The notes: generated by a model from the sequence alone, not told the origin. Positions 1 through 8,941 are shown, numbered from the stretch's first letter. The stretch: 64,000 bases of DNA from Algoriphagus ratkowskyi (GCF_002150505.1 NZ_MSSV01000008.1:186001-250000), one strand, 5' to 3'. Made by a program: numbers and translations.

Positions 1-741
1 GATGATCAAAGCACAAGGAACTTGGAATGTACCTGCGTTAAATTTTTTCGAAATAGAACCTGGAATTACCACGGAACGCTCAGGCACATACCCTTTATAT
101 TCCACTGGTTCAGATCCTGTCACGTCTATGATTTTCGAACTTGCCGTCAACGTAACACCAGCTCCTATTACTGCTTCTTTACCAATTCTGACTCCTTCTA
201 CAATGATAGCTCTGGAACCGATAAAAGCACCTTCTTCTATAATTACCGGCGCTGCTTGAATTGGTTCTAAAACTCCTCCAATTCCAACTCCACCACTCAA
301 ATGAACGTTTTTTCCGATTTGAGCACATGAACCGACAGTAGCCCAAGTGTCAACCATCGTGCCACCGTCCACATATGCACCAATATTAACATAACTTGGC
401 ATCATCACTACTCCACTAGCTAAATAGGCTCCATAACGGGCTACTGCATGAGGAACTACGCGCACGCCTTTCTCAGCGTAGTTAGTTTTAAGCGCCATTT
501 TATCATGAAACTCGAATGGTCCGACCTCAATGGTTTCCATCTTCTGAATTGGGAAATATAGAATCACAGCTTTTTTCACCCAGTCATTTACCTTCCAGTT
601 ACCGTCTTCAGTTGGTTCTGCTACACGGATTGCACCAGCATCTAGGTCAGCTATGACAGCTCTAATGGCTTGTTGCGTTACTTCTTCCTTTAACAATTCC
701 CGGTTGTCCCAGGCTTTTTCAATGATTGTCTTCAGTTCCAT
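1..741 (-). CDS. dapD: 2,3,4,5-tetrahydropyridine-2,6-dicarboxylate N-succinyltransferase (partial, 3' end outside window)
   Basis: DapD succinylates tetrahydrodipicolinate in lysine and diaminopimelate biosynthesis in the cytoplasm. The reverse strand reads from ATG at 741-739 (MELKTIIEKAWDNREL) without a stop to the window edge, 247 codons of a family usually about 270 long. The second half shows left-handed beta-helix hexapeptide repeats, including GGVGIGGVLEP and IGAYVDGGTMVDTWATVG, which are diagnostic of DapD. The gene is divergent from the glycosyltransferase, with only 21 bases between the start codons, so promoters must overlap. Nothing odd is seen; only the C-terminus is missing because of the window cut. 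Confidence 0.93.
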   Translation of the reverse strand, partial: MELKTIIEKAWDNRELLKEEVTQQAIRAVIADLDAGAIRVAEPTEDGNWKVNDWVKKAVILYFPIQKMETIEVGPFEFHDKMALKTNYAEKGVRVVPHAVARYGAYLASGVVMMPSYVNIGAYVDGGTMVDTWATVGSCAQIGKNVHLSGGVGIGGVLEPIQAAPVIIEEGAFIGSRAIIVEGVRIGKEAVIGAGVTLTASSKIIDVTGSEPVEYKGYVPERSVVIPGSISKKFNAGTFQVPCALII

Positions 742-762
742 TATTTTGGTTAGTTTCGTTTA

Positions 763-1884
763 ATGAGTGAAAAATCAGCTTCCCGAATTCCTGTCTTGAT
801 TACGTCAAGCCTTAAGCCCGTCAAAGATACGAGAGCTTGGGGAAAGCTTGGCCTTTCATTGCGAGAAACAGGTCAATTCGAATTAAGTTTTATGGGATTT
901 TCACCAAAAGCCTTGGAAAATTACGAAGATGAAAAGTATTATACTTCAATTTCAAAGGCTCACTCAGGTTGGGGAAGGATCTACTCACAGATTAAATTTC
1001 TAAAAATTTTACTGATCGTCAAACCAAAAATTCTGATTTGTTGCACCTACGAATACCTTGCAATTGCTTCAATATTTAAAGGGATTTTAGAGTACAAGTT
1101 GGTCTATGATGTTCAGGAAAATTATGTCAAAAACCTAGAGCTAAATCCTACTCTAAGCCCAAGTAAAAAATCGAAATTAAGCCGACTTATTAACTGGCTT
1201 GAAAGGACAAATGGAGTTGATTTATTTCTTCTAGCTGAGAAATGTTATGCTGAAGAGATGCCAGAAAAGACTCCTTTTTTAATCTTGGAAAATACGTTTG
1301 CAGGAATAATTAGACCGGTTAAGACTATACAATTTGAGAAAAAAAAAGGCTATAGATTTTTGATTTCCGGTACACTTACTCCAGCTTTTGGGACACTAGA
1401 AGCAATCAATTGGTTTAAAGAAATTCTGAAAGAATTCCCGGAATCTACCCTCAAAATAATAGGACATTGTTCTCTAGATTCTTTCAAGATCGAGCTACAT
1501 AAAGCTTGTGAAAACATCGCACAAATTAAGCTAAAAGCTTCCAATTTGCCTGTACCGCACGAGGAGATTATTATTGCATATTCTGGGATAGACTTTGCAA
1601 TTTTACCCTATCAAAACAGAGACGCAATTAAGGATAAAATGCCAACCAAACTTTTCGAATCAGCGGCTCTCGGAGTTCCTGTTTTGATTGGTGGTAATCC
1701 AAAATGGCTAGACTTTTTAGCTCCATTTTCTGGAGGGTTCCCAATAGACTTTTTCGACTTTGAGCACGCATCACTGCAATTCAATGCTGCACTAAATCAG
1801 ACATATTTCACTCAAAGTCCTGAGGAATCCATCCTGTGGAAATCTCAGCATTCTGATTTCATCTCCGCGATCAACTCCCTTTAA
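763..1884 (+). CDS. Glycosyltransferase family protein (GT4-like)
   Basis: A 373-residue protein with the two-lobed look of a GT-B glycosyltransferase: an N-terminal half ending near the segment LVYDVQENYVKN, and a C-terminal half with a sugar-nucleotide region where KLFESAALGVPVLIGG carries the conserved glutamate of the GT4/GT1 signature. No signal peptide or membrane segment is evident, so it probably acts at the cytoplasmic face on a lipid-linked or surface glycan. The acceptor cannot be told. It stands alone between divergent dapD and the metal-uptake operon, so context gives no substrate. Family call is by motif only. Confidence 0.7.
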   Translation: MSEKSASRIPVLITSSLKPVKDTRAWGKLGLSLRETGQFELSFMGFSPKALENYEDEKYYTSISKAHSGWGRIYSQIKFLKILLIVKPKILICCTYEYLAIASIFKGILEYKLVYDVQENYVKNLELNPTLSPSKKSKLSRLINWLERTNGVDLFLLAEKCYAEEMPEKTPFLILENTFAGIIRPVKTIQFEKKKGYRFLISGTLTPAFGTLEAINWFKEILKEFPESTLKIIGHCSLDSFKIELHKACENIAQIKLKASNLPVPHEEIIIAYSGIDFAILPYQNRDAIKDKMPTKLFESAALGVPVLIGGNPKWLDFLAPFSGGFPIDFFDFEHASLQFNAALNQTYFTQSPEESILWKSQHSDFISAINSL

Positions 1885-2067
1885 GTTATAAACGGTATGT
1901 GGATTACTATCCACACTTATCCACCTATGCCCTATTTTAAACACTCGATTTGACAAAATGGAAACTGCCTTTATTTTGTTAAAACAGTATTTTAACTGCA
2001 ATCAACCCATTTTTAACATTCAGTTGTTCAATTGTTTAAACCAATCTTTACCCAAGACTAATCATAT

Positions 2068-2085
2068 TTTTAGTCACACCTAAAA
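2068..2085 (+). promoter_or_regulatory. Upstream DtxR/MntR-like operator (TTTTAG-N6-CTAAAA)
   Basis: Perfect 6-bp inverted repeat TTTTAG / CTAAAA around TCACAC. The arms resemble the TTAGG..CCTAA half-sites bound by DtxR-family repressors. It is the more distal of two such sites upstream of mntR, so control by the operon's own regulator is inferred. Confidence 0.5.
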
Positions 2086-2144
2086 CTATAAACACATTTG
2101 AAAATGACTTATCCACAAGCGATTTAGTCTCTAGTAAAAATATT

Positions 2145-2176
2145 TTTAGCTATATCTAAATAAATATTTACCTTTG
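2145..2176 (+). promoter_or_regulatory. mntR promoter with overlapping DtxR/MntR-like operator
   Basis: TTTAG-CTATAT-CTAAA at 2145-2160 is a second copy of the upstream inverted repeat. Nine bases later TACCTTTG at 2169-2176 matches the Bacteroidetes -7 consensus TAnnTTTG. The operator occupies the space between the -33 and -7 boxes, the classic place for repression by a metal-loaded regulator. The mntR start at 2199 leaves a short leader. Confidence 0.6.
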
Positions 2177-2198
2177 TCACAGTACTAATTGGAATAGC

Positions 2199-2861
2199 AT
2201 GACCTTGACAACAGCGGAAGAGAATTACCTGAAAGCGATCTATCACTTATCGGACGGCGGGACGAAAAGCGTATCAACCAATGATGTCGCTGCAGAGATA
2301 AAAACCAAAGCCGCGTCTGTATCAGACATGCTGAGAAAATTGGGTGAAAAAGAGGTGATAGAATACCGAAAGTATTATGGTGTCAATATTACAGAAGAAG
2401 GTAAAAAAAGAGCGCTTCAAACTATTCGTAAACACAGACTCTGGGAAGTCTTTTTGGTGGACAAATTACAGTTCGCTTGGGACGAAGTTCACGAGGTAGC
2501 TGAGGAGCTTGAACACATCCAATCACCACTACTTATTCAACGCTTAGATGAGTTTTTGAACTACCCGAAATTCGATCCACATGGCGACCCTATCCCTGAT
2601 GAATTTGGAGATGTGCGAGCCCGGCCGAGAGTGGCCTTGATAGAAATGGACATCAATCAAACTGGCCAAATCGTGGCAGTAAAAGATAGCTCTGCAGCCT
2701 TCTTAAAATACCTCGACAAAGTAGGTGCATACATTGGTGCTCGTATCAAAGTCCTGGACAAAGTAGAGTTTGATGGATCCATGGAGATTCTCGTGGATCA
2801 GAAAAAAACGCTCTTTATGTCAAAGGATGTAGCAGCAAATATTTTAGCAATTCAGTCATGA
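2199..2861 (+). CDS. mntR: DtxR/MntR-family metal-dependent transcriptional regulator
   Basis: A 220-residue cytoplasmic repressor that senses Mn or Fe. Residues 1-60 form the winged helix (TTAEENYLKAIYHLS), 65-140 the metal-binding and dimerization domain (HRLWEVFLVDKL, DEVHEVAEELEHIQSP, YPKFDPHGDPIP, with the His and Glu residues expected as ligands), and 150-220 an FeoA/SH3-like tail. Length is normal for the long DtxR type. Its stop overlaps the start of the binding-lipoprotein gene by 4 bases (ATGA), so it heads the uptake operon, and the two operator-like sites upstream suggest autoregulation. Whether the metal is Mn, Fe or Zn is inferred from the neighbours and not fixed. Confidence 0.88.
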   Translation: MTLTTAEENYLKAIYHLSDGGTKSVSTNDVAAEIKTKAASVSDMLRKLGEKEVIEYRKYYGVNITEEGKKRALQTIRKHRLWEVFLVDKLQFAWDEVHEVAEELEHIQSPLLIQRLDEFLNYPKFDPHGDPIPDEFGDVRARPRVALIEMDINQTGQIVAVKDSSAAFLKYLDKVGAYIGARIKVLDKVEFDGSMEILVDQKKTLFMSKDVAANILAIQS

Positions 2862-3772
2862 GGAAACTCCTATTAATACTCCCAATTTTACTCCTCTCAT
2901 TTGCTTGCAAATTTGACAATCCAGAGGAAAGAACAAGACCGCAAATCGTAGTCACTACGAGTATCCTTGCAGATGGAATTCGCAACCTAGTTGGTGAGAA
3001 TGCCGATGTGGTTTCACTGATGCCTGCTGGTGTTGATCCACATTTGTACAAGGCATCTGTTCGGGATTTAGATTTGCTTCAGAATGCTGACTTAGTCATT
3101 TATCACGGTCTTTTCTTAGAAGGGAAAATGACAGAGATATTTGAGAAACTCGCCTTTAGCAAAGATCTGATTAATGTTTCTGAAACACTGTCAAACGACT
3201 TGTTGATAAGATCCGGACCTGAAGCCCACTCCGTAGATCCACACATCTGGTTTGACGTATCACTATGGTCCATGGCCATGGAATATGCATCGGATGAAAT
3301 AATCAAATGGCAACCCAAATGGAAATCATCTGTAGAAAGAAACACAGAAGCTTACCTCAATGAACTAGCAGATTTGCATCAGGACAACCTAAGTAAAGTG
3401 GCTGAGCTGCGCAAAACAAATCAGGCACTGATTACTGCACATGATGCTTTCTCCTATTTCGGCAAAGCCTATAATCTAGAGGTTCTCGGACTTCAGGGAT
3501 TATCCACTTTGAGCGAACCTGGACTGAGAGATTTGACTGGTTTAGTGAGCTTCATAGTGGAGCGGGACATTCATGCGGTTTTCGCAGAGCAGACTATTTC
3601 ACCAAAAGCTATCGAAGCTGTAGTTGCAGGTTGCGAGAATCAAAATCACAAAATAAAACTAGCAGGTCCACTTTATACGGATAGTCTTGGCGCGCCAGAC
3701 TCTCCAGCTGGCACTTATATAGGAATGGTCAAAACCAATGTTCAAGTAATTTTTGAAAGCCTAACGAAATGA
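2858..3772 (+). CDS. Metal ABC transporter substrate-binding lipoprotein (TroA/ZnuA/MntA family)
   Basis: Cluster A-I binding protein (304 aa) that captures Mn or Zn in the periplasm for the ABC importer encoded downstream. A lipoprotein signal ends at the lipobox LSFAC (Cys17). Expected metal ligands are visible: His62 in GVDPHLYK, His129 in DPHIWFD, His195 in ITAHDAF and Asp275 in YTDSLG. A third ligand of His rather than Glu resembles TroA/ZnuA more than PsaA, so zinc remains possible alongside manganese. It overlaps mntR and the ATPase gene by 4 bases on each side, implying translational coupling. Confidence 0.9.
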   Translation: MRKLLLILPILLLSFACKFDNPEERTRPQIVVTTSILADGIRNLVGENADVVSLMPAGVDPHLYKASVRDLDLLQNADLVIYHGLFLEGKMTEIFEKLAFSKDLINVSETLSNDLLIRSGPEAHSVDPHIWFDVSLWSMAMEYASDEIIKWQPKWKSSVERNTEAYLNELADLHQDNLSKVAELRKTNQALITAHDAFSYFGKAYNLEVLGLQGLSTLSEPGLRDLTGLVSFIVERDIHAVFAEQTISPKAIEAVVAGCENQNHKIKLAGPLYTDSLGAPDSPAGTYIGMVKTNVQVIFESLTK

Positions 3773-4557
3773 TCACACACGTAGAATCCCCTATTTTAGA
3801 AATACATGATCTCACAGTCAGCTACGATCAAAGTCCTGTCCTTTGGAATGTGGACTTGAGCTTGCCTGCAGGAAAACTCATAGGAATTCTAGGGCCCAAT
3901 GGCGCTGGAAAATCCACCTTGATCAAAGCCGTCATGGGTTTAGTCCCAGTAACTGGAGGTTATGTTAAGATTTTTGATCGAGAGTTAAATGATGTGAGAA
4001 GCCGTATCAGCTATGTCCCTCAACGAGAATCAGTGGATTGGAATTTCCCAGCTTCAGTATTGGACGTGGTAATGATGGGTACTTATGGTAAACTTGGGCT
4101 TTTTCGCAGACCTGGAAAAAAGGAAAAGCAAATCGCTATGGATTGCTTGGATAAAGTTGGGATGCAGTCGTTTGTGGATCGCCAAATCTCTGAGCTTAGC
4201 GGAGGTCAGCAGCAGCGGGTTTTCATTGCTCGAGCTTTGGCACAGGAAGCTGACTTATATTTGATGGATGAGCCTTTTGCAGGAGTTGACATGGCCACGG
4301 AAACGGCGATTTTTCAGCTGCTTCAAGAGATGACAGCTGCTGGAAAAACAGTAATCGTAGTACATCACGACATTCATTCGGCGATGAATTACTTCGACTG
4401 GATCATCATGCTGAATCTCCATTTGGTAGCCTCTGGTCCAAAAACTGAAGTGGTCACAGAAGATTTACTTCGAAAAACTTACGGTGGGAAACTCAATCTA
4501 CTTACCAAAGTCAGCGATATCATTCGTCAAAAGGACTTTAACCCATTGAAAAGCTGA
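3769..4557 (+). CDS. Metal ABC transporter ATP-binding protein (ZnuC/MntB type)
   Basis: The ATPase (262 aa) drives metal import with the two permeases downstream. Walker A is GPNGAGKST (about residues 42-50), the signature is LSGGQQQR (about 143-150), Walker B is LYLMDEPF followed by the H-loop VVHHD. All catalytic motifs are intact and length is normal. Its start overlaps the binding-protein gene and its stop overlaps the first permease (TGATG), so all subunits are made from one coupled message. It is cytoplasmic and peripheral to the inner membrane. Confidence 0.92.
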   Translation: MITHVESPILEIHDLTVSYDQSPVLWNVDLSLPAGKLIGILGPNGAGKSTLIKAVMGLVPVTGGYVKIFDRELNDVRSRISYVPQRESVDWNFPASVLDVVMMGTYGKLGLFRRPGKKEKQIAMDCLDKVGMQSFVDRQISELSGGQQQRVFIARALAQEADLYLMDEPFAGVDMATETAIFQLLQEMTAAGKTVIVVHHDIHSAMNYFDWIIMLNLHLVASGPKTEVVTEDLLRKTYGGKLNLLTKVSDIIRQKDFNPLKS

Positions 4558-5849
4558 TGAGTGATTTTGTTTATTTCTTCACTTTTCAAGATGCTTCGAT
4601 TGCCTATGTGGTAATTGGGATAACGCTCTTGGGGATAGGATCCGCATATGTTGGCACCTATAGTTTTCTGGACAAGAAAGCTCTGCTAGGAGATGCAATT
4701 TCCCATGCGGTACTTCCAGGGATTTGCTTAGGTTTTATGCTGGCTGGAGAAAAAAATCCATTATATATAGTGACTGGGGCATTTCTGTCTGGCGCACTGG
4801 CAACTTTTCTTACTTCTTGGCTGAAAAGCAAAACAAGACTCAGTGACGATGCAATAATTGCTTCCATACTCTCTATATTTTTTGGATTTGGAATAGTGCT
4901 ACTCACAGTCATTCAAAAATCTGGGAATCCAGAAATGGCCGGTCTCAATCAGTTTATCTTCGGTAATGCCATCGCCATTCTAGAAGAAGACCTGTATATC
5001 TATGGTGGTCTTGCAATCCTAATCATTATCACACTCTCAGTTTTACGAAAGGAATTTTCCATGTTGGTTTTCAATGCGGACTTTGGGACATCTATAGGAT
5101 ATCCGATGGGGGCAATTCGAATGATCTTCAATGTGCTGATGATATTGGCTGTGGTGATTGGAATCCAAGCCATAGGAGTGGTATTGATGGCGGCTTTGCT
5201 AATAGCACCTGGTGCTGCAGCTAGATTCTGGACAGATAAACTCAGTAAGCTTTTACTGATTGCTGGAGCATTCTCGGCAGTGTCAGGAATCTTAGGAACC
5301 TACGTTTCCTTTGTGATTCCGCAGATGCCTACTGGTCCTTGGGTGGTAGTTTTCCTCTCTCTATTTGCATTTGCTTCCTTTCTTTTTGCTCCCAAAAAGG
5401 GTGTGCTTTCACGCTTCATCGCTAGGAAGTATTATTTGAAAAAGACGCATCAAGATCACTTGCTGAAAGCTATCTTCCATGGTTTAGAAAAAGGTCAAAG
5501 CACTTTCCCTATAGAGGAAATCTATGAGTCCTTTCCGTATAAAAAGAAGGAAACTAAGCAGACAATCGATGATTTAGTCAAATCGGATTTGTTAATTAAT
5601 AATCAGGGACTTATAAACTTTTCTGCTAAGGGGAAATCTGAAGCAAAACGAATTGTGAGACTGCATAGACTTTGGGAACTTTACCTCAATGAGTATATGA
5701 ATATTGCTCCGGATCACGTGCATGATTCCGCCGAAAAGCTGGAGCACATCCTCACTCCTGAACTCGAAGCCTTGCTGGAGAACAGGCTTAATTATCCTAA
5801 ACTCGACCCTCACCAGGAGACTATCCCCCGCGACAACGATGAGCTTTGA
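4557..5849 (+). CDS. Metal ABC transporter permease fused to a DtxR/MntR-like C-terminal domain
   Basis: 430 residues where a plain ABC-3 permease has about 280-300. Residues 1-280 are the permease: about eight membrane segments and the conserved block LLGDAISHAVLPGICLGF. Residues 290-430 are soluble and resemble mntR in this same operon: a winged-helix-like part, then HRLWELYLNEYM, HVHDSAEKLEHIL and YPKLDPHQETIP, which repeat the regulator's metal-binding and dimerization motifs. The fusion could let the membrane subunit sense cytoplasmic metal; that role is inference. The next permease starts inside its last codons (11-base overlap). Confidence 0.87.
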   Translation: MSDFVYFFTFQDASIAYVVIGITLLGIGSAYVGTYSFLDKKALLGDAISHAVLPGICLGFMLAGEKNPLYIVTGAFLSGALATFLTSWLKSKTRLSDDAIIASILSIFFGFGIVLLTVIQKSGNPEMAGLNQFIFGNAIAILEEDLYIYGGLAILIIITLSVLRKEFSMLVFNADFGTSIGYPMGAIRMIFNVLMILAVVIGIQAIGVVLMAALLIAPGAAARFWTDKLSKLLLIAGAFSAVSGILGTYVSFVIPQMPTGPWVVVFLSLFAFASFLFAPKKGVLSRFIARKYYLKKTHQDHLLKAIFHGLEKGQSTFPIEEIYESFPYKKKETKQTIDDLVKSDLLINNQGLINFSAKGKSEAKRIVRLHRLWELYLNEYMNIAPDHVHDSAEKLEHILTPELEALLENRLNYPKLDPHQETIPRDNDEL

Positions 5850-6735
5850 CCAAAACGCATTTCTAATAATTATCACCGCTTCGATCATATCGATTTCCTG
5901 CGGACTCCTAGGGGTTTTTATGATGCTGCGCAAAATGTCCATGACTGGTGATGCCATCTCGCATGCGGTGCTTCCCGGAATTGTCATAGGATTCTTTGTG
6001 TCAGGAAGCCAGCGTGGACTCGAAGTAATTATCGGAGCGGGCTTATTGGGTATTTTGGCTACACTGATTATCAACTGGCTTAAAAACAAAGCCAAAGTTC
6101 AACTTGATGCATCGATAGGAATTACGTTTACGCTCTTATTTGCTATAGGCATTATTCTAATTAATATGCTGGCTTACAAGGTAGATCTGGATCAGGAATG
6201 TGTGCTGTATGGGGAGATCGCTTACCTTCCTATTGATCTCTGGATCACAAATGCAGGCTTTAGTATGGGGCCTAGAATTATGTACCTGGCAGTTCTGAAT
6301 TTAGTTTTGGTAATAGGCTTTATAATCTTACTGTACAAGGAGTTGACACTAACTAGTTTTGATGAAAACTTTGGACTTGTGATAGGTCTTCCAGCTGGTG
6401 CAATTAACCTAGCATTGATGAGTATGGTATCTTATACAACCGTAAGTAGTTTCGAAGCCGTAGGAGCTATTCTGGTTGTTGCCTTGTTGGTTGTACCTCC
6501 TGCTACCGCATTTCTATGGACTAAAAAATTAACCTCCTTAATAAAGCTTACCTGCGCCTTGGGAATTTTCATTTCTATAGCGGGTTATTATATGGCATAT
6601 TTAGTGGATAGCTCGATTGCAGGAATGATGGTTGCTGTTGGCGGTGTGATATTTTTGGGGAGCGCTTTATATAAAAGCATTAAGCCAAATTCGCTGTTCG
6701 GAACTTCTACCCCTAGCAAGCCGTTGGAGATTTGA
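5839..6735 (+). CDS. Metal ABC transporter permease (second subunit)
   Basis: ABC-3 family permease with the conserved MTGDAISHAVLPGIVIGF block and about eight hydrophobic segments; pairs with the first permease to form the channel. A longer frame is open from 5704, but ATG at 5839 (MSFDQNAFLII) gives 298 residues, matches the family N-terminus and overlaps the upstream stop by 11 bases, so it is preferred. Unlike its partner it has no DtxR-like tail. It is the last gene of the operon; 267 non-coding bases follow. Confidence 0.9.
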   Translation: MSFDQNAFLIIITASIISISCGLLGVFMMLRKMSMTGDAISHAVLPGIVIGFFVSGSQRGLEVIIGAGLLGILATLIINWLKNKAKVQLDASIGITFTLLFAIGIILINMLAYKVDLDQECVLYGEIAYLPIDLWITNAGFSMGPRIMYLAVLNLVLVIGFIILLYKELTLTSFDENFGLVIGLPAGAINLALMSMVSYTTVSSFEAVGAILVVALLVVPPATAFLWTKKLTSLIKLTCALGIFISIAGYYMAYLVDSSIAGMMVAVGGVIFLGSALYKSIKPNSLFGTSTPSKPLEI

Positions 6736-6946
6736 AACTTAAAATCTTACATAATTATTCATTTTAATGCCAGTAGCTTAATTTTCTTTGATTGACAAGA
6801 CAGAAGACAGAAGAACGGTGAGCGGTGGCCGAAGTCACATCAATTTGTAAGTTTACTATTTCTTAATTTGCTTTTAGCACTTTTGCGAGCAGTTAAGCAT
6901 AAAGTCTGAATGTTAAAGAAATACACTCATTAGAAATATTTCAGCC

Positions 6947-6975
6947 CATACTAGGTTCTAAGGATACCTAGTATG
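6947..6975. repeat. Perfect 10-bp inverted repeat before the thioredoxin-like gene
   Basis: CATACTAGGT (6947-6956) and ACCTAGTATG (6966-6975) with a 9-base loop, ending 27 bases before the next start codon. No T-run follows, so it may be an operator or a 5' leader hairpin rather than a terminator. Confidence 0.45.
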
Positions 6976-7002
6976 ATGGCTTCAAAAACATACACTTAAT
7001 AC

Positions 7003-7455
7003 ATGAAAAAATTAGTATTCATAGGTCTTCTTCTATTTATTGCCAATTTTGCGCATGCACAGGAGAAAATAGAATGGTTGAAATTTGAAGAAGCAGTAGC
7101 TGCTACTGAAGCAAATCCAAAAATGATTTTGGTGGATGTGTACACCGATTGGTGCGGTTGGTGTAAGAAAATGGACAAGGATACGTTCACCGATCCAGCA
7201 GTGATCAAGTATATAAATTCGACGTTTTATGCAGTTAAAATGAATGCGGAAGACAATAAACGCTCATTTGATTTCAAAGGGAAAGAATACACCGAGGCGC
7301 AAATGGCCGGAGCCATGCGTGTGCAATCCTATCCTAACTTTGTCATCATCGACCCTACCTTAAAAAACATTACTCAAATGCCTGGCTATAGAGAACCAGC
7401 TCCATTTTTGAAAGGTTTAACTGAACTAGTGGATAAAGGATTTGGTAAAAAATGA
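7003..7455 (+). CDS. Secreted thioredoxin-family protein
   Basis: 150 residues. A Sec signal peptide (MKKLVFIGLLLFIANFAHA) is followed by a thioredoxin-fold domain with WCGWCKKMDKDTF, a CxxC redox pair of the Thioredoxin_7/DUF255 type, and the cis-proline region near SYPNFVIIDPT. Likely a periplasmic disulfide reductase or thiol oxidoreductase; its partner is not known. The stop overlaps mnmE by 4 bases (ATGA), so the two are probably co-transcribed, although their functions are unrelated. Confidence 0.85.
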   Translation: MKKLVFIGLLLFIANFAHAQEKIEWLKFEEAVAATEANPKMILVDVYTDWCGWCKKMDKDTFTDPAVIKYINSTFYAVKMNAEDNKRSFDFKGKEYTEAQMAGAMRVQSYPNFVIIDPTLKNITQMPGYREPAPFLKGLTELVDKGFGKK

Positions 7456-8834
7456 GTTTCTCCCTTTCCGATCAAAATGATACGATTATAGCACTGGCGA
7501 CCCCACAGGGCGTTGGAGCTATTGCGGTAATTCGCCTTTCTGGCAAAGATGCCATCCAATTGACCAATGAGGTGTTTTTTGGTAAAAATCTAGCGAATCA
7601 AGAATCCCATACCATTCACTTTGGGACTATTCGCGACGGTGAGAAGATCATCGACGAAGTGCTGGTTTCGCTTTTCATAGCGCCCAAATCATTTACAAAA
7701 GAAAACGTGGTGGAAATCTCCACACACGGCTCTTCCTATATTATTAATCAAGTACTCAAGCTTTTCATCCGCAAAGGAGCCCGACCAGCAAAGCCAGGAG
7801 AATTCACGCAGCGTGCATTCCTGAACGGGCAGTTCGATTTAGCGCAAGCTGAAGCTGTAGCAGATTTGATTCATGCCGATTCTGAAACTTCACATCAGGC
7901 AGCATTGAGTCAGATGCGTGGTGGATTCAGCTCTGAAATTCAAGAACTTAGATCTCGACTGATCCATTTTGCTTCCATGATAGAATTGGAGCTGGACTTC
8001 GGTGAGGAAGATGTGGAATTTGCCAGTCGAGAGGAATTACGAACGCTGGTAGAGCGCTTACTTCGTGTGGTGGAAGAATTGATCCTGAGTTTTGACCTGG
8101 GAAATGTGATCAAAAATGGTGTTCCAACCGTCATCGCTGGAAAGCCTAATGCCGGAAAATCCACCCTACTCAATGCCTTACTCAACGAGGAAAAAGCAAT
8201 CGTTTCTGAGATCGCAGGAACTACCCGTGACTTCATCGAAGATGAAATCAATATAGGCGGAGTAATCTTCCGCTTCATAGATACGGCAGGTTTGCGCGAA
8301 ACAACCGATGTGATCGAAGCTATCGGAGTAAGCCGAACTCAGGAGAAAATGAAGACAGCTTCCTTGATTTTGTACCTCTTCGATTTGGGTGATACAGACC
8401 TATTCGAGATCAATCGAGACATCAATAAACTGGAAAACCAAGGCGTTCCTTTTCTTAAAGTTGCCAATAAGATAGATAAAGCTAATTCACTATTGATTAA
8501 TGAATTGAAAGAGCAACATCCTGATACTATTTTTATCTCTGCCGGGCAGAAAGACAACCTAGAAGAACTCAAAGCAAGAATCCTTGTCCTAGTGAATCTC
8601 GACAAATTCCGAACCGGAAATACCATCGTGACCAACGTGCGACATTACGATTCCTTGGTGAAAACCCGTGAGTCTTTGCTGGATATTCTTTCAGGTTTGG
8701 ACAACCAAATCACCAATGACTTTGTAGCCATGGACATCCGTCGCTCCCTACATTTCCTCGGTGAGATCACAGGTGAGATTACAACCGATGATCTGTTGGA
8801 GAATATCTTTAGGAATTTTTGTATCGGTAAGTAA
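7452..8834 (+). CDS. mnmE: tRNA uridine-5-carboxymethylaminomethyl(34) GTPase MnmE
   Basis: MnmE with MnmG installs the cmnm5 group on wobble U34 of certain tRNAs. The 460-residue protein has the N-terminal folate-binding domain (DTIIALATPQGVGAIAVIR), helical domain, inserted GTPase domain with P-loop GKPNAGKST (about 229-237), DTAGLRET and NKID, and the invariant C-terminal CIGK ending in lysine. Length is normal. The last codons TGT-ATC-GGT-AAG-TAA coincide with the attachment core of the downstream islands, so the present 3' end was supplied by island A without harming the protein. The same gene (trmE/thdF) is the target of SGI1. Confidence 0.96.
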   Translation: MSFSLSDQNDTIIALATPQGVGAIAVIRLSGKDAIQLTNEVFFGKNLANQESHTIHFGTIRDGEKIIDEVLVSLFIAPKSFTKENVVEISTHGSSYIINQVLKLFIRKGARPAKPGEFTQRAFLNGQFDLAQAEAVADLIHADSETSHQAALSQMRGGFSSEIQELRSRLIHFASMIELELDFGEEDVEFASREELRTLVERLLRVVEELILSFDLGNVIKNGVPTVIAGKPNAGKSTLLNALLNEEKAIVSEIAGTTRDFIEDEINIGGVIFRFIDTAGLRETTDVIEAIGVSRTQEKMKTASLILYLFDLGDTDLFEINRDINKLENQGVPFLKVANKIDKANSLLINELKEQHPDTIFISAGQKDNLEELKARILVLVNLDKFRTGNTIVTNVRHYDSLVKTRESLLDILSGLDNQITNDFVAMDIRRSLHFLGEITGEITTDDLLENIFRNFCIGK

Positions 8835-8835
8835 A
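8820..8835 (+). other. Attachment site attL at the mnmE 3' end (island A left end)
   Basis: TGTATCGGTAAGTAAA, matching the site at 28988-29003 in 15 of 16 positions and sharing TGTATCGG with 46730. It lies within the CIGK-stop codons of mnmE, directly before an integrase gene. Confidence 0.75.
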
Positions 8836-8941
8836 TCCACTTTCCTTTAGTTGACTTTGTTTGATTTTACTTGATAGTCAGTTATTTATACTATTTTCAT
8901 TTTCCTTTGCTTGAGTTTAATAGTACATTTGTTACAACTGG

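Larger units (their letters stand above)
1885..2198. other. Intergenic control region of the metal-uptake operon
   Basis: AT-rich, non-coding, 314 bases. It holds two TTTAG-N6-CTAAA inverted repeats and a Bacteroidetes-type promoter directly before mntR (listed separately). No gene is seen in it. Confidence 0.7.

Noticed and set aside
2..270. Two plus-strand frames at the window start
   Set aside because: Both lie antisense to dapD, whose minus-strand frame has clear family motifs.
5704..5838. Upstream start for the second metal permease
   Set aside because: It would overlap the first permease by 146 bases and add a non-membrane leader; ATG at 5839 fits the family.
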